From Exobacillus caeni (GTDB lineage Bacteria; Bacillota; Bacilli; Bacillales; Guptibacillaceae): 64,000 nucleotides of DNA. Both the position numbers and the translations under genes were made by a program. The stretch is from the NCBI RefSeq assembly GCF_005747095.1, contig NZ_SWLG01000006.1:1-64000 (forward strand), in the 5' to 3' direction. The notes beneath the pieces are model-generated. The model searched no databases, was not told where the DNA came from, and saw nothing but the letters and a program-made list of their open reading frames with translations. Of the stretch, positions 36,231-45,639 are shown piece after piece. Position 1 is the stretch's first letter, and each line of letters begins with the position of its first letter.

Positions 36231-36316
36231 TCAGCGAAGGAAATACACGTAGACTCCTGCGGGACAGCGAAGACGACTGAGACCCCGCGGAAAGCGTATT
36301 GTATTTCTGCAGCGGT
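36231..36316 (+). repeat. Intergenic repeat element, forward orientation
   Basis: The core TAGACTCCTGCGGGACAGCG, then GAGACCCCGCGGAAAGCG, is bounded by GAAATACA (36240-36247) and TGTATTTC (36300-36307), a perfect eight-base inverted repeat. It shares the CTCC-GCGGGA and ACCCCGC blocks with 33812-33939. Confidence 0.6.
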
Positions 36317-36392
36317 CATCAGCATGTAATCTAAAATATGAAGCTAATAAAGCAATAAACTGTGTGAATAAAAGAAAGTAAAGCAAATCGTC

Positions 36393-36421
36393 TTGTCATC
36401 TATTTTGATATATGCTATGAT
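36393..36421 (+). promoter_or_regulatory. SigA promoter of rplS
   Basis: TTGTCA at 36393-36398 and TATGAT at 36416-36421 are 17 bases apart, giving a leader of about 90 bases. Confidence 0.8.
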
Positions 36422-36427
36422 AATCCT

Positions 36428-36510
36428 TGTGGCAATTGTGCCGCCGATTACGATGTTCCGCTGCTCTGATATGAAAGGCCTGGCATGAGCATCTGTGTGG
36501 AAGGAGGGAT
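36428..36510 (+). promoter_or_regulatory. Putative L19 ribosomal protein leader
   Basis: The leader can fold GGCA-ATTG-TGCC and a longer stem using GATG/CATC and GCTC/GAGC around an inner helix. L19 leaders that bind the protein are known in Firmicutes; the assignment rests on position and visible pairing only. Confidence 0.45.
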
Positions 36511-36515
36511 ACTTG

Positions 36516-36863
36516 ATGCAGAAACTGATCGAGGATATTACAAAAGAACAATTGAAGTCTGATCTTCCAAGTTTCCGACCTGGTGATACTGTAAAAGTAC
36601 ACGTAAAGGTTGTTGAAGGAACTCGTGAACGTATTCAGGTATTCGAAGGTGTTGTAATCAAACGCCGCGGTGGAGGAATTAGTGAAACATTTACTGTTCG
36701 TAAGATTTCTTACGGTGTAGGTGTAGAGCGTACATTCCCTGTACATTCCCCAAAAGTTGCGAAACTAGAAGTTGTTCGCCACGGTAGAGTACGTCGTGCG
36801 AAACTTTACTACTTGCGTAACCTTCGAGGAAAAGCCGCTCGTATTAAAGAAATCAGAAGATAA
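36516..36863 (+). CDS. rplS: 50S ribosomal protein L19
   Basis: The 115-residue protein [20 protein letters not shown]... with [23 protein letters not shown] is L19, located at the subunit interface (bridge B6/B8 region). The ATG at 36516 follows GGAAGGAGGGATAC; seven upstream in-frame codons are not part of the family. Length equals that of B. subtilis. It has its own promoter, leader and terminator, so it is probably monocistronic here. Confidence 0.96.
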   Translation: MQKLIEDITKEQLKSDLPSFRPGDTVKVHVKVVEGTRERIQVFEGVVIKRRGGGISETFTVRKISYGVGVERTFPVHSPKVAKLEVVRHGRVRRAKLYYLRNLRGKAARIKEIRR

Positions 36864-36873
36864 TGGACGATTG

Positions 36874-36904
36874 AAAAGGAGCTTGAAGACCAGGCTCCTT
36901 TTTT
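36874..36904 (+). terminator. Terminator after rplS
   Basis: AAAAGGAGC and GCTCCTTTT form the stem around an 11-base loop, with six T at the end. Confidence 0.9.
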
Positions 36905-37045
36905 CGTTTAGATAAAAACATGCTGCATGTTACCTTCTTTTTTATGATAGAATTTTTATTGGGAAAGAAAAGTAGGAGCAGGTTGGTTTGTCCTGTTTTT
37001 ATTGCGGGGAGATAGGAGTATATGAAGTTTCAGGAGGGAAAGTAG

Positions 37046-37603
37046 ATGACACAGGAGAAAAAACAAAAAGAATCCTGGGAATGGCTGCGTGCGCTGTTAA
37101 TTGCTTTTGCGCTTGCCGGAGCTGTAAGGTATTTTATCTTTGCCCCGATTGTCGTAGATGGAGAATCGATGATGCCGACACTCCATGACCGAGACCGAAT
37201 GATTGTCAACAAACTCAGCTATGATATCGGTGAGCCCGACCGTTTTGATATCATTGTATTTGAAGCTGTTGAAGGCCGTGATTACATAAAACGGGTAATC
37301 GGGCTCCCTGGAGATACGATTGAGTACCGGGATGATGTGCTTTATGTGAATGGGGAACGAGTGAAAGAGCCTTACCTCAATGAGTATAAAAAGGCGCTCG
37401 AAAACGGAAACTTAACGTATGATTTTAACCTGGAGGATTTAACAGGGCAGATGCGAGTTCCAGAAGATATGCTTTTTGTAATGGGAGACAACCGCCAGCA
37501 TAGTAAAGACAGCAGGAGCATCGGATTCGTATCGATGAATAAGGTGATCGGTGAGGCGAATATTCTCTTTTGGCCGCCTTCTGATATACGGTATATAAAG
37601 TAG
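37046..37603 (+). CDS. lepB: Type I signal peptidase
   Basis: The 185-residue membrane protease removes signal peptides. One N-terminal anchor (about 13-33, [19 protein letters not shown]) precedes box B with the nucleophile Ser in DGESMMPTL near residue 38, box D with the general-base Lys in [12 protein letters not shown] near 80, and box [15 protein letters not shown] near 150. This is the small Gram-positive, SipS-like, single-anchor form. GGAGGGAAAG site. Position between rplS and rbgA is seen in some other Bacillaceae but not in B. subtilis. Confidence 0.95.
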   Translation: MTQEKKQKESWEWLRALLIAFALAGAVRYFIFAPIVVDGESMMPTLHDRDRMIVNKLSYDIGEPDRFDIIVFEAVEGRDYIKRVIGLPGDTIEYRDDVLYVNGERVKEPYLNEYKKALENGNLTYDFNLEDLTGQMRVPEDMLFVMGDNRQHSKDSRSIGFVSMNKVIGEANILFWPPSDIRYIK

Positions 37604-37611
37604 GTGATCAA

Positions 37612-38466
37612 GTGACTATACAATGGTTTCCAGGCCACATGGCCAAAGCAAGAAGAGAAATTACAGAAAAACTAAAGATGATCGATGTGGTATTCGAATT
37701 AGTGGATGCCAGGATTCCGTTAGCTTCAAGAAATCCTATGATCGACGAAATTGTTTCCTCCAAGCCAAGGCTGGTTCTGTTGAATAAAGCAGATATGGCA
37801 GACCCGGCAATTACCGCTGAATGGGAACGATATTTTCGCGAAAAAGGCATAGCAACGCTTCAAATCGATTCCCAATCCGGAAAAGGGGTTGGTTCGATCG
37901 CATCGAAGGCGAGAGAGCTTGTAAAAGATAAAATCGATAAAATGATCCAAAAGGGTATGAAACCGAGGGCGGTACGTGCGCTTATTCTTGGGATTCCAAA
38001 TGTCGGCAAGTCAACGCTGATCAACAGGCTGGCGAAAAAGAATATAGCCAAGACGGGAGACCGCCCCGGCATAACCAAGAAACAGCAATGGATTAAAGTG
38101 GGAAAAGAATTGGAATTGCTGGACACACCGGGAATCTTGTGGCCCAAATTCGAAGATCAAATAATCGGCCTCCGTCTTGCAGCGACCGGAGCGATTAAGG
38201 ATGAACTTCTCGATTTTCAAGAAATTGCGGTTTATGTGTTGAAGTTTCTAAAAGAGCGTTATCCTGAAAGGTTAAAAGAACGCTATAAGCTTGAATCGAT
38301 TCCCGAAGATGTGATTGAATTGTTCGATGAAATCGGTAAAAAGCGGGGCTTCCTGCAGGGCGGCGGATGGGTTGATTACGACAAGACAGCCGAAATCATT
38401 CTAAGAGAGCTGCGCAGTGAAAAACTCGGGAGGCTGACACTGGAAAAGCCTGATGACTATGAGTAG
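37612..38466 (+). CDS. rbgA: Ribosome biogenesis GTPase RbgA (YlqF)
   Basis: The 284-residue circularly permuted GTPase is essential for late 50S assembly in B. subtilis. Order of motifs is permuted: [11 protein letters not shown], then NKADM (G4) near residue 58, then P-loop [12 protein letters not shown] near 127 and DTPGILWP (G3) near 170; a C-terminal ANTAR-like helical domain follows. The GTG at 37612 is eight bases after the lepB stop and preceded by AGGTGATC. Confidence 0.95.
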   Translation: MTIQWFPGHMAKARREITEKLKMIDVVFELVDARIPLASRNPMIDEIVSSKPRLVLLNKADMADPAITAEWERYFREKGIATLQIDSQSGKGVGSIASKARELVKDKIDKMIQKGMKPRAVRALILGIPNVGKSTLINRLAKKNIAKTGDRPGITKKQQWIKVGKELELLDTPGILWPKFEDQIIGLRLAATGAIKDELLDFQEIAVYVLKFLKERYPERLKERYKLESIPEDVIELFDEIGKKRGFLQGGGWVDYDKTAEIILRELRSEKLGRLTLEKPDDYE

Positions 38467-38495
38467 GCACACGTTTTGTGTGCCTCTCTTGTTTA
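38465..38495 (+). terminator. Terminator-like hairpin after rbgA
   Basis: AGGCACAC-GTTTT-GTGTGCCT is a perfect eight-base stem beginning in the rbgA stop codon, followed by a pyrimidine tract CTCTTGTTT. Confidence 0.65.
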
Positions 38496-38675
38496 AAACA
38501 AGGCTTTTTAATCAGCTATTCTTCTGGAACCTATAAGGGTGATTGTTTATTTGGGAAGAGCACACAGGCAACGCTTCGTTATAACTTTTTTAAGATATTT
38601 GGAATCAAGAAAACTATATTCATTAACATAGCTAAGCAAAAAAAAGATACATAGCAGGAAAGTGAATGATACATA

Positions 38676-39446
38676 ATGGAAAACAAGTCAATAAAACGAA
38701 TTGAGGAGCTCCTCTTTAAAGAAAAACAAGAACTTTCCGATTCCGAGTGGGATATGCTGAAGAAAGACAAAAGGGCAGGGATTCAAAAGCTAGTGAAACG
38801 GAAAGAACAAAAAAGGGAACAACAGAGGAAGTTAGTTTTATTGTTTGAACAGATGTCACGCTATGAAAGGCGTGCATTCGAGGAAGGTATTAAATGTATC
38901 GCTGGAGTGGATGAAGTTGGCAGGGGGCCTCTCGCAGGGCCGGTTGTCGCAGCAGCAGTTATCCTTTCTCCTGAACAACCGGTCTATGGGCTGCAGGACA
39001 GCAAAAAGCTAACCAAAAAGAAGCTTGAGCAACTATACGCCGAGATAATGGAGAAAGCGCTCGATGTGAGTGTAGGTGTAAGCACGCCGGAAGAAATAGA
39101 CAGATTAAACATTTACCAGGCATCAAAAAAAGCGATGGAGAAAGCGGTATTGGGATTAAAAAAAGAACCCGAATACTTACTTATAGACGCGATGGAACTG
39201 CCGCTTGAATTCCCGCAGGAATCGATCATAAAAGGGGATGCCAAAAGTATTTCCATTGCAGCTGCTTCTATTATTGCAAAAGTGACAAGGGACCGAATGA
39301 TGGAGGAGCTGGGAAGGAAATATCCCCAGTTCGGATTTGAACGCCATGTTGGATATCCGACAAAAGAACATATAGAAGCGATCAAAAAATTTGGCGTGGT
39401 TGAAGAGCATCGTCAAAGCTTTTCTCCCATAAAAGATATGGTGTAA
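38676..39446 (+). CDS. rnhB: Ribonuclease HII
   Basis: The 256-residue enzyme cuts RNA in RNA/DNA hybrids and at single ribonucleotides. A basic helical N-terminal extension of about 70 residues precedes the catalytic core with CIAGVDEVGRGPLAGPVVAAA (Asp, Glu near 74-75), YLLIDAMEL with Asp near residue 170 and SIIAKVTRDRMM near 200, ending GYPTKEHIEAIKKFG. ATG at 38676 has only a weak GGAAAGTG site. It follows rbgA as in B. subtilis after a 209-base gap without a clear promoter. Confidence 0.95.
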   Translation: MENKSIKRIEELLFKEKQELSDSEWDMLKKDKRAGIQKLVKRKEQKREQQRKLVLLFEQMSRYERRAFEEGIKCIAGVDEVGRGPLAGPVVAAAVILSPEQPVYGLQDSKKLTKKKLEQLYAEIMEKALDVSVGVSTPEEIDRLNIYQASKKAMEKAVLGLKKEPEYLLIDAMELPLEFPQESIIKGDAKSISIAAASIIAKVTRDRMMEELGRKYPQFGFERHVGYPTKEHIEAIKKFGVVEEHRQSFSPIKDMV

Positions 39447-39548
39447 TCAACCGTTATAACGTTATTTTCTTTGAAAGCTCATTTTCTGTGCAAGACTTTT
39501 GAAAACAGGGGCACAATATCCCTACAACACTTTTGTGGAGGGATAGAA

Positions 39549-39743
39549 ATGCCGAGACATAAACTTCTTGCTAATGGAGTAGATGAACTGCTTGACCAAT
39601 ACAGGGAAGAGATTGGAGAGGAATTCGGTGTATACAAGCCGGCCAGTTCCAGGGATATTTTAATGAATCCGAAAGTTGCTGATTCACGAAAATCACCAAA
39701 GTACAACAAGGAACGGAAAGAAAACGAAAAAGAGAAAAAATAG
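39549..39743 (+). CDS. Divergent alpha/beta-type small acid-soluble spore protein-like protein
   Basis: The 64-residue product begins MPRHKLLANGVDELLDQYRE and continues EIGEEFGV, closely resembling the N-terminal half of alpha/beta SASPs, including the Glu-Ile pair where the GPR protease cuts. The second half lacks the conserved glycine-rich DNA-binding segment and instead is short, Lys/Glu-rich and charged. A strong GTGGAGGGATAG site precedes ATG 39549, and a terminator follows, so it is a real gene. An upstream in-frame start at 39471 was rejected. It may bind spore DNA weakly, or have another spore role; both are inference. Confidence 0.72.
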   Translation: MPRHKLLANGVDELLDQYREEIGEEFGVYKPASSRDILMNPKVADSRKSPKYNKERKENEKEKK

Positions 39744-39757
39744 GAAATGTTTTTATA

Positions 39758-39793
39758 ACAGGTGACAGACCATCGTTTTCACCTGTATTTTTG
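39758..39793 (+). terminator. Terminator after the SASP-like gene
   Basis: ACAGGTGA and TCACCTGT form a perfect eight-base stem with a 13-base loop, followed by ATTTTTG. Confidence 0.8.
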
Positions 39794-39912
39794 TTGTAGT
39801 CTAGCTTTTTTATAGCATTTCCAAATTTTACTTTAATAGAGTGATAATCCTTTTATAACGCGGGAAATTCAAACTCTTTTAAGAGGTTGTCGTTCTATTT
39901 AAATCAAAAGGG

Positions 39913-39940
39913 TAGACAATAGACATATGTTTTCTATACA
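39913..39940 (+). promoter_or_regulatory. Promoter of sucCD
   Basis: TAGACA (39913-39918) and TATACA (39935-39940) have a 16-base spacer, about 50 bases before sucC. Confidence 0.6.
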
Positions 39941-39988
39941 ATGAAAACGTCGTCAATTATTGATTGATAAGGATAGGAGGATAAGAGA

Positions 39989-41149
39989 ATGAATGTCCAT
40001 GAGTATCAAGGAAAAGAAATCCTGAGAAGCTATGGGGTTGCTGTTCCAAACGGAAGTGTAGCTTTTTCACCTGAAAAAGCGGTAGAAGCTGCAAAAGCTC
40101 TTGATAGCGATGTTTATGTTGTAAAAGCACAAATTCATGCGGGTGGAAGAGGAAAAGCCGGCGGAGTTAAGATTGCGAAGAGCCTTGATGAGGTTCGTAC
40201 ATATGCGAAAGAGTTACTGGGCAAAACCCTCGTAACACATCAAACAGGTCCTGAAGGTAAAGAAGTAAAACGCTTGCTTATCGAAGAAGGCTGTGACATT
40301 AAAAAAGAATATTATATCGGTCTTGTTCTTGACCGTGCAACTTCCCGTGTCGTAATGATGGGGTCTGAAGAAGGCGGAACAGAAATCGAAGAGGTTGCTG
40401 AAAAAACGCCTGAAAAAATCTTTAAAGAAGTCATCGACCCTGCGGTAGGACTTCAAGGGTTCCAGGCACGCAGACTGGCATTTAACATCAATATTCCAAA
40501 AGAGCTTGTAAACAAAGCAGTTAAGTTCATGATGGGCTTATATAAAGTTTACGAAGAAAAGGATTGCTCGATCGCGGAAATTAATCCGCTTGTTGTTACT
40601 GGTGATGGAAACGTTATGGCGCTTGATGCAAAGCTTAATTTTGATCCGAACGCGCTTTATCGCCATAAAGATATCCTGGAATACCGTGATCTTGATGAAG
40701 AAGATTCCAAAGAGATCGAAGCTTCCAAATATGACCTTAACTATATCGCGCTTGATGGAAACATCGGCTGTATGGTTAACGGTGCCGGCCTTGCGATGGC
40801 AACGATGGATATTATCAAGCATTACGGCGGTGATCCCGCTAACTTCCTCGACGTTGGGGGCGGCGCAACTGCAGAGAAGGTTACTGAAGCATTTAAAATC
40901 ATTCTTTCCGATGAAAATGTTAAAGGTATCTATGTTAACATTTTCGGTGGAATTATGAAATGTGACGTTATCGCAGAAGGTGTTATCGAAGCGACGAAAC
41001 AGGTTGGCCTGGAAATTCCTCTAGTAGTACGCTTGGAAGGTACCAATGTTGACCTTGGTAAGAAGATTCTTAATGAATCCGGCTTAAATATTACCGCAGC
41101 AGAATCTATGGCAGATGGCGCGGAAAAAATCGTATCATTAGTTAAGTAG
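39989..41149 (+). CDS. sucC: Succinyl-CoA synthetase, ADP-forming, subunit beta
   Basis: The 386-residue ATP-grasp subunit binds nucleotide and succinate in the TCA-cycle step that yields ATP from succinyl-CoA. It begins [35 protein letters not shown] near residue 45 is the grasp-fold lysine/glycine region and [19 protein letters not shown] near 195 carries metal ligands. The C-terminal domain has [14 protein letters not shown] and [10 protein letters not shown]. Ribosome site AGGAGG. Paired with sucD 18 bases later. Confidence 0.97.
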   Translation: MNVHEYQGKEILRSYGVAVPNGSVAFSPEKAVEAAKALDSDVYVVKAQIHAGGRGKAGGVKIAKSLDEVRTYAKELLGKTLVTHQTGPEGKEVKRLLIEEGCDIKKEYYIGLVLDRATSRVVMMGSEEGGTEIEEVAEKTPEKIFKEVIDPAVGLQGFQARRLAFNINIPKELVNKAVKFMMGLYKVYEEKDCSIAEINPLVVTGDGNVMALDAKLNFDPNALYRHKDILEYRDLDEEDSKEIEASKYDLNYIALDGNIGCMVNGAGLAMATMDIIKHYGGDPANFLDVGGGATAEKVTEAFKIILSDENVKGIYVNIFGGIMKCDVIAEGVIEATKQVGLEIPLVVRLEGTNVDLGKKILNESGLNITAAESMADGAEKIVSLVK

Positions 41150-41167
41150 AAAGGCGGGGCTAGGAGA

Positions 41168-42076
41168 ATGAGCGTTTATATAAACAAAGACACAAAAGTC
41201 ATCGTTCAGGGTATCACTGGATCTCAAGGATTGTTCCATACAAAACAAATGATCGAGTACGGTACGAAGATTGTTGGCGGTGTAACACCTGGGAAAGGCG
41301 GAACAGAAGTTGAAGGAGTTCCTGTATTCAACACAGTGGAAGATGCTGTTAAAGAAACAGGCGCAAATGCTTCTGTTATCTATGTACCACCGGCGTTCGC
41401 TGCCGATGCGATCATGGAAGCTGTAGATGCAGAACTTGATCTTGCCATCTGCATCACAGAAGGAATTCCTGTTCTTGACATGGTTAACGTAAAACGTTAC
41501 ATGGAAGGCAAGAAAACACGTCTTGTGGGACCAAACTGTCCTGGCGTTATCACTCCAGAAGAATGTAAAATCGGTATCATGCCTGGCTATATCCATACAA
41601 AAGGGCATGTTGGCGTTGTGTCCCGTTCTGGTACACTAACTTACGAAGCAGTTGATCAGCTTACTAAAGAAGGCATTGGCCAATCAACAGCTGTAGGAAT
41701 CGGTGGAGACCCGGTTAACGGCACAAACTTTATCGACGTTTTAAAAGCTTTCAATGAAGATGAAGATACGTATGCGGTCATCATGATCGGTGAAATCGGC
41801 GGTACTGCTGAAGAAGAAGCCGCTGAGTGGGTTAAAGCTAACATGACAAAACCTGTTGTAGGCTTTATCGGCGGCCAGACTGCACCTCCAGGAAAGCGTA
41901 TGGGCCATGCTGGCGCAATTATTTCTGGTGGAAAAGGTACTGCCGATGAAAAGATCAAAACAATGGAGCAGTGCGGTATCAAAGTTGCAGACACTCCTGC
42001 AGTGATGGGTGAAACATTAATCTCTGTCTTAAAAGAACAGGGTCTCTTAGAAAAGTGTACAACTCATAAAGCATAA
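41168..42076 (+). CDS. sucD: Succinyl-CoA synthetase, subunit alpha
   Basis: The 302-residue subunit binds CoA through an N-terminal Rossmann fold ([13 protein letters not shown] near residue 15) and carries the phosphorylated histidine in [17 protein letters not shown] near 245. GPNCPGVI near 120 and SRSGTLTYE near 155 are conserved. It works with SucC as an alpha-beta enzyme. GGCGGGGCTAGGAG site. A wobble-paired hairpin follows. Confidence 0.97.
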   Translation: MSVYINKDTKVIVQGITGSQGLFHTKQMIEYGTKIVGGVTPGKGGTEVEGVPVFNTVEDAVKETGANASVIYVPPAFAADAIMEAVDAELDLAICITEGIPVLDMVNVKRYMEGKKTRLVGPNCPGVITPEECKIGIMPGYIHTKGHVGVVSRSGTLTYEAVDQLTKEGIGQSTAVGIGGDPVNGTNFIDVLKAFNEDEDTYAVIMIGEIGGTAEEEAAEWVKANMTKPVVGFIGGQTAPPGKRMGHAGAIISGGKGTADEKIKTMEQCGIKVADTPAVMGETLISVLKEQGLLEKCTTHKA

Positions 42077-42090
42077 ACATACATCTTAAG

Positions 42091-42118
42091 AAATAGCTCC
42101 CATGGTTGGGGGCTATTT
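42091..42118 (+). terminator. Terminator-like hairpin after sucD
   Basis: AAATAGCTCCC and GGGGGCTATTT form an 11-base stem with one G-U pair and a six-base loop; the T run is poor. Confidence 0.6.
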
Positions 42119-42175
42119 CGCTTATACATAAATCCTTGAAAGTAAATAATAAAGGCTGTGAATGGAGGAGAAAAA

Positions 42176-43066
42176 GTGGAAAATATGGAGAAACGCCTGC
42201 TTCATATACATGGTTGCCGGGGTGCCGGATGGAAAACGATTCTTTCGATGATAAGGGACGATCCTGGATTGGAACAAGTGTTCAAGATGACGGTTACAGA
42301 TTTAAAGTCACGCTATAGAATGAGCCTGCAAAACGCCTCACGATTCCACTTAGACCTCCATCTCCATTCCCCAGAAGAAACTTTCAGCTTTTTGTTAAAC
42401 AAAGCCATTACTCCCTTAACTGTTTTTGATCAAGAATATCCGCAGTGGTTAAAACAAATCTTTGATCCACCATGGGTACTCTATTGCAAAGGGGATTGCT
42501 CCATTTTATCTTCCAACTTGATGTTGAGTGTAGTAGGGACAAGAAAACCTCATAAAGATGCCAGAAAAGTAGTGGATAGGATACTTTCCCCGATTGTCAA
42601 GGAGGGCTTCACTATAGTAAGCGGACTTGCCTATGGAATCGACCGTCTCGCTCATGAGACGGCTATGCAGCAAAACGGCCGTACAATCGCTGTCCTGGGC
42701 TCTGGATTCGATCATATTTACCCAAAAGAAAACAGGCATCTTGCAGCATCGATAGCATCCTCAGATTTGCTTTTAAGTGAGTATCCTCCCGGCCGGCAGC
42801 CAGCCAGATGGCAATTTCCGCAAAGAAATAGGGTTATAAGCGGGTTGTCACAGGGTACGTTAATCGTAGAGGCAAAAAAGAAAAGCGGTTCCCTCATAAC
42901 TGCTGACCAGGCGCTTCAGCAGGGAAGAGATGTTTTTGCTGTTCCTGGTTCGGTGATGGAAGAGAATTTTGAAGGTTCGAACTGGTTGATCCAACAGGGA
43001 GCAAAACTTATTTTAAATGGAGAAGATATTCTAACAGAGCTGCTTTTGCCGTATAGTAGAAAATAA
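42176..43066 (+). CDS. dprA: DNA processing protein DprA (Smf)
   Basis: The 296-residue protein loads RecA onto incoming single-stranded DNA in transformation. A helical N-terminal domain (about 1-100) is followed by the extended Rossmann fold with VVGTRKPHKDARKV near residue 120, VSGLAYGIDRLAHE near 150, GSGFDHIYP, LLSEYPPG and PQRNRVISGLS near 215-222. GTG at 42176, five bases after GGAGGAG, is preferred to the in-frame GTG at 42158. The organism therefore probably keeps at least part of a competence system. Confidence 0.93.
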   Translation: MENMEKRLLHIHGCRGAGWKTILSMIRDDPGLEQVFKMTVTDLKSRYRMSLQNASRFHLDLHLHSPEETFSFLLNKAITPLTVFDQEYPQWLKQIFDPPWVLYCKGDCSILSSNLMLSVVGTRKPHKDARKVVDRILSPIVKEGFTIVSGLAYGIDRLAHETAMQQNGRTIAVLGSGFDHIYPKENRHLAASIASSDLLLSEYPPGRQPARWQFPQRNRVISGLSQGTLIVEAKKKSGSLITADQALQQGRDVFAVPGSVMEENFEGSNWLIQQGAKLILNGEDILTELLLPYSRK

Positions 43067-43083
43067 AAAAACAAAACTTATAT

Positions 43084-43112
43084 TTGACAAAAGATAATTG
43101 AATATTTAATAA
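43084..43112 (+). promoter_or_regulatory. SigA promoter of topA
   Basis: A perfect TTGACA (43084-43089) and TAATAA (43107-43112) are 17 bases apart, about 45 bases before topA. Confidence 0.7.
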
Positions 43113-43157
43113 TAGTGAAGATTTCAAAATACCTCTGATGGGGGGAGGAAACATACT

Positions 43158-45227
43158 GTGGTAGATTATCTAGTCATCGTTGAATCTCCCGCTAAAGCTA
43201 AAACGATCGAGAAATATTTAGGTAAAAAATACAAGGTTAAAGCCTCGATGGGACATGTTCGGGATCTGCCCCGCAGTCAAATGGGGGTAGATGTAGAAGA
43301 CAGTTATAACCCTAAATATATCACTATTCGCGGAAAAGGGCCGGTTTTAAAAGAATTAAAAGATGCAGCCAAAAAAGCTAAAAAAGTATATCTTGCTGCC
43401 GACCCCGACCGTGAAGGAGAAGCGATTGCATGGCATCTGGCACATAGCTTAAACATAGATGAACACACAGACTGCCGTGTCGTTTTTAACGAAATTACAA
43501 AAGATGCGGTGAAGGACGCTTTTAAACGGCCAAGATCGATTAACATGGATCTTGTCGATGCCCAGCAGGCCAGAAGGATTCTGGATCGGCTCGTTGGGTA
43601 TAATATTAGCCCTTTGTTATGGAAAAAAGTTAAAAAGGGACTTAGCGCCGGGCGTGTCCAATCCGTAGCTGTTCGTTTAATAGTTGAGCGGGAAAAAGAA
43701 ATCCAGGAATTTAAACCAGAAGAATATTGGAAGATCAATGCGGAATTTGAAAAAGACGGAGAAACATTTGACGCACATTTTTATGGCGCTGATGAAAAAA
43801 AACTCGACCTTTCTAATGAAGACGAGGTAAATAATATTTTAAAAAGGATAAAAGGGGAAGATTTCTTAATTAAGTCAGTTCAAAAGAAAGAACGAAGAAG
43901 GAATCCCGCACCTCCATTTACTACGTCTTCTCTACAGCAGGAAGCAGCGAGGAAGTTAAATTTCCGCGCAAAGAAAACAATGATGATCGCTCAACAACTA
44001 TATGAAGGGATCGAGATCGGAAAGGATACAGTCGGTCTCATCACTTACATGAGAACGGATTCTACCCGTATTTCAGAAACAGCGAAAAGCGAAGCATCAT
44101 CGTACATTGAGCAAAAATACGGAAGCAAGTATCAAGGGACAAACAAAAAAGCAAAGAAACAATCCGAAAAATCCCAGGATGCCCATGAAGCGGTCAGGCC
44201 GACATCTGTAGTAAGAGATCCTGCTTCGATGAAGAAATATTTAAGCCGGGATCAGAACAGACTGTATAAACTGATCTGGGAACGGTTTGTTGCAAGCCAG
44301 ATGGCTTCTGCCATTATGGATACGATGAGCGTTGATCTTACGAATGAGGGCGTCATTTTCAGGGCGACCGGCTCAAAAGTAAAGTTCCCTGGCTTTATGA
44401 AAGTGTATGTGGAAGGAAATGATGATAACAAGAAGGAAGAAGATAAAATGCTTCCGGATTTACAGGAGGGAATGAACGCACAGGCGAAAGATATCGAACC
44501 TTCTCAGCATTTCACTCAGCCGCCGCCAAGGTATTCTGAAGCACGTCTTGTTAAAACGATGGAAGAGCTTGGAATCGGAAGGCCATCCACCTATGCGCCG
44601 ACACTCGATACGATACAGCGACGCGGATATGTTGCATTAGAAGACCGAAAGTTTGTGCCTACTGAACTTGGTGAAATTGTTCTGGATCTAGTGTTAGAAT
44701 TCTTTCCGGATATCATCGATGTAGAATTTACTGCAAAGCTTGAAAATAATCTGGATGAAATTGAAGATGGGCAAGAAAACTGGATCGAGATCATCGACGA
44801 GTTTTATAAAAATTTCAGCAAGCGGCTTGAAGTTGCGGAAGAAGAAATGAAAGAAGTAGAGATAAAAGATGAACCTGCGGGAGAAGATTGTGAAAAATGC
44901 GGCTCTCCGATGGTAATCAAAATGGGCCGGTATGGAAAATTTATGGCTTGCTCAAATTTTCCTGACTGCAGGAACACAAAACCGATTTTAAAAGAGGTCG
45001 GTGTAAAATGCCCTAGTTGTAAAGAGGGAAACATCGTTGAAAGGAAAAGTAAAAAGAACCGTCTCTTTTACGGATGTGACCGCTTTCCTGAATGCGAGTT
45101 CCTTTCATGGGATAAACCGATCAAGCGTAAGTGTCCAAAGTGCAATAGTATGCTCGTTGAGAAAAAGACGAAAAAGAAAAAAGAAATCAAGTGCGTTAAC
45201 TGTGACTATACGGAAGAACAAAACTAA
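43158..45227 (+). CDS. topA: DNA topoisomerase I
   Basis: The 689-residue type IA enzyme relaxes negative supercoils. The TOPRIM domain starts [18 protein letters not shown] and has [15 protein letters not shown] near residue 80; the active-site tyrosine lies in [12 protein letters not shown] near 298. Three C-terminal Cys4 zinc motifs (from CEKCGSP near 578, CPSCKEG near 618 and CPKCNSM near 660) match the Bacillus form. The GTG at 43158 follows GGGGGAGGAAAC. In B. subtilis trmFO follows; here there is a gap. Confidence 0.96.
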   Translation: MVDYLVIVESPAKAKTIEKYLGKKYKVKASMGHVRDLPRSQMGVDVEDSYNPKYITIRGKGPVLKELKDAAKKAKKVYLAADPDREGEAIAWHLAHSLNIDEHTDCRVVFNEITKDAVKDAFKRPRSINMDLVDAQQARRILDRLVGYNISPLLWKKVKKGLSAGRVQSVAVRLIVEREKEIQEFKPEEYWKINAEFEKDGETFDAHFYGADEKKLDLSNEDEVNNILKRIKGEDFLIKSVQKKERRRNPAPPFTTSSLQQEAARKLNFRAKKTMMIAQQLYEGIEIGKDTVGLITYMRTDSTRISETAKSEASSYIEQKYGSKYQGTNKKAKKQSEKSQDAHEAVRPTSVVRDPASMKKYLSRDQNRLYKLIWERFVASQMASAIMDTMSVDLTNEGVIFRATGSKVKFPGFMKVYVEGNDDNKKEEDKMLPDLQEGMNAQAKDIEPSQHFTQPPPRYSEARLVKTMEELGIGRPSTYAPTLDTIQRRGYVALEDRKFVPTELGEIVLDLVLEFFPDIIDVEFTAKLENNLDEIEDGQENWIEIIDEFYKNFSKRLEVAEEEMKEVEIKDEPAGEDCEKCGSPMVIKMGRYGKFMACSNFPDCRNTKPILKEVGVKCPSCKEGNIVERKSKKNRLFYGCDRFPECEFLSWDKPIKRKCPKCNSMLVEKKTKKKKEIKCVNCDYTEEQN

Positions 45228-45584
45228 CCGAAGACATCTTTCATGAGATAACATGGCAGTTCATACAAAAGGGCTGCCATGGAAAAGTTTTTGTAGCATT
45301 ATTATTTAGTAGGTTTCCAAATGTTCATGAAGTTGGATGCCACACGAAGTTTTAACTTTTTCTCATGGAGGAAAAACTCTGGTAACAATACCTTCTTGCT
45401 TGATTCCATATATAAAGCCTGCTAGACTTTACTTGGTTAGAGGGTAACCGTTTGTCAGGTACTTGATTTTTGCTTTTTTCTTTCCTAAAGCAAGGATCAG
45501 GATGCTAAAAGAAGGCTCTAAGCGGCAGAAAAATTCAGTTGCGGGAAACAATTCAGAAATTTATAAAAAATTTGTAAATTCATA

Positions 45585-45613
45585 TTGCAAGGGCTTCTGA
45601 ATTGTGTTACGAT
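45585..45613 (+). promoter_or_regulatory. SigA promoter of xerC-hslVU-codY
   Basis: TTGCAA (45585-45590) and TACGAT (45608-45613) have a 17-base spacer. It probably drives the whole xerC-hslV-hslU-codY group. Confidence 0.75.
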
Positions 45614-45625
45614 TTAGAAGCCCTT
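45589..45625. promoter_or_regulatory. Ten-base inverted repeat around the xerC -10 box
   Basis: AAGGGCTTCT (45589-45598) and AGAAGCCCTT (45616-45625) are perfect inverted repeats 17 bases apart that bracket the -10 box; TTTT follows. It could be an operator, or a terminator for read-through from topA. Confidence 0.65.
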
Positions 45626-45639
45626 TTGAGGTGATAAAT

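Larger units (their letters stand above)
35783..36515. other. 733-base intergenic region trmD-rplS, repeat-rich
   Basis: No gene is supported. From about 35854 to 36316 it carries GC-richer segments related to the element at 33812-33939, in both orientations. The final part has the rplS promoter and a structured leader. Confidence 0.7.
45228..45639. other. 412-base gap topA-xerC, no gene
   Basis: No coding region is supported. A CATGGCAG/CTGCCATG hairpin at 45252-45281 may terminate topA. AGTTTT and AAAACT can pair around 45352-45380. The end has the xerC promoter within an inverted repeat. trmFO occupies this place in B. subtilis; I could not recognise remains of it. Confidence 0.6.

Noticed and set aside
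36988-37188. Cys-rich 66-residue open frame upstream of and overlapping lepB
   Set aside because: It overlaps the lepB start in another frame, lacks a ribosome site and has no family resemblance; the cysteine pattern is a by-product of the overlap.
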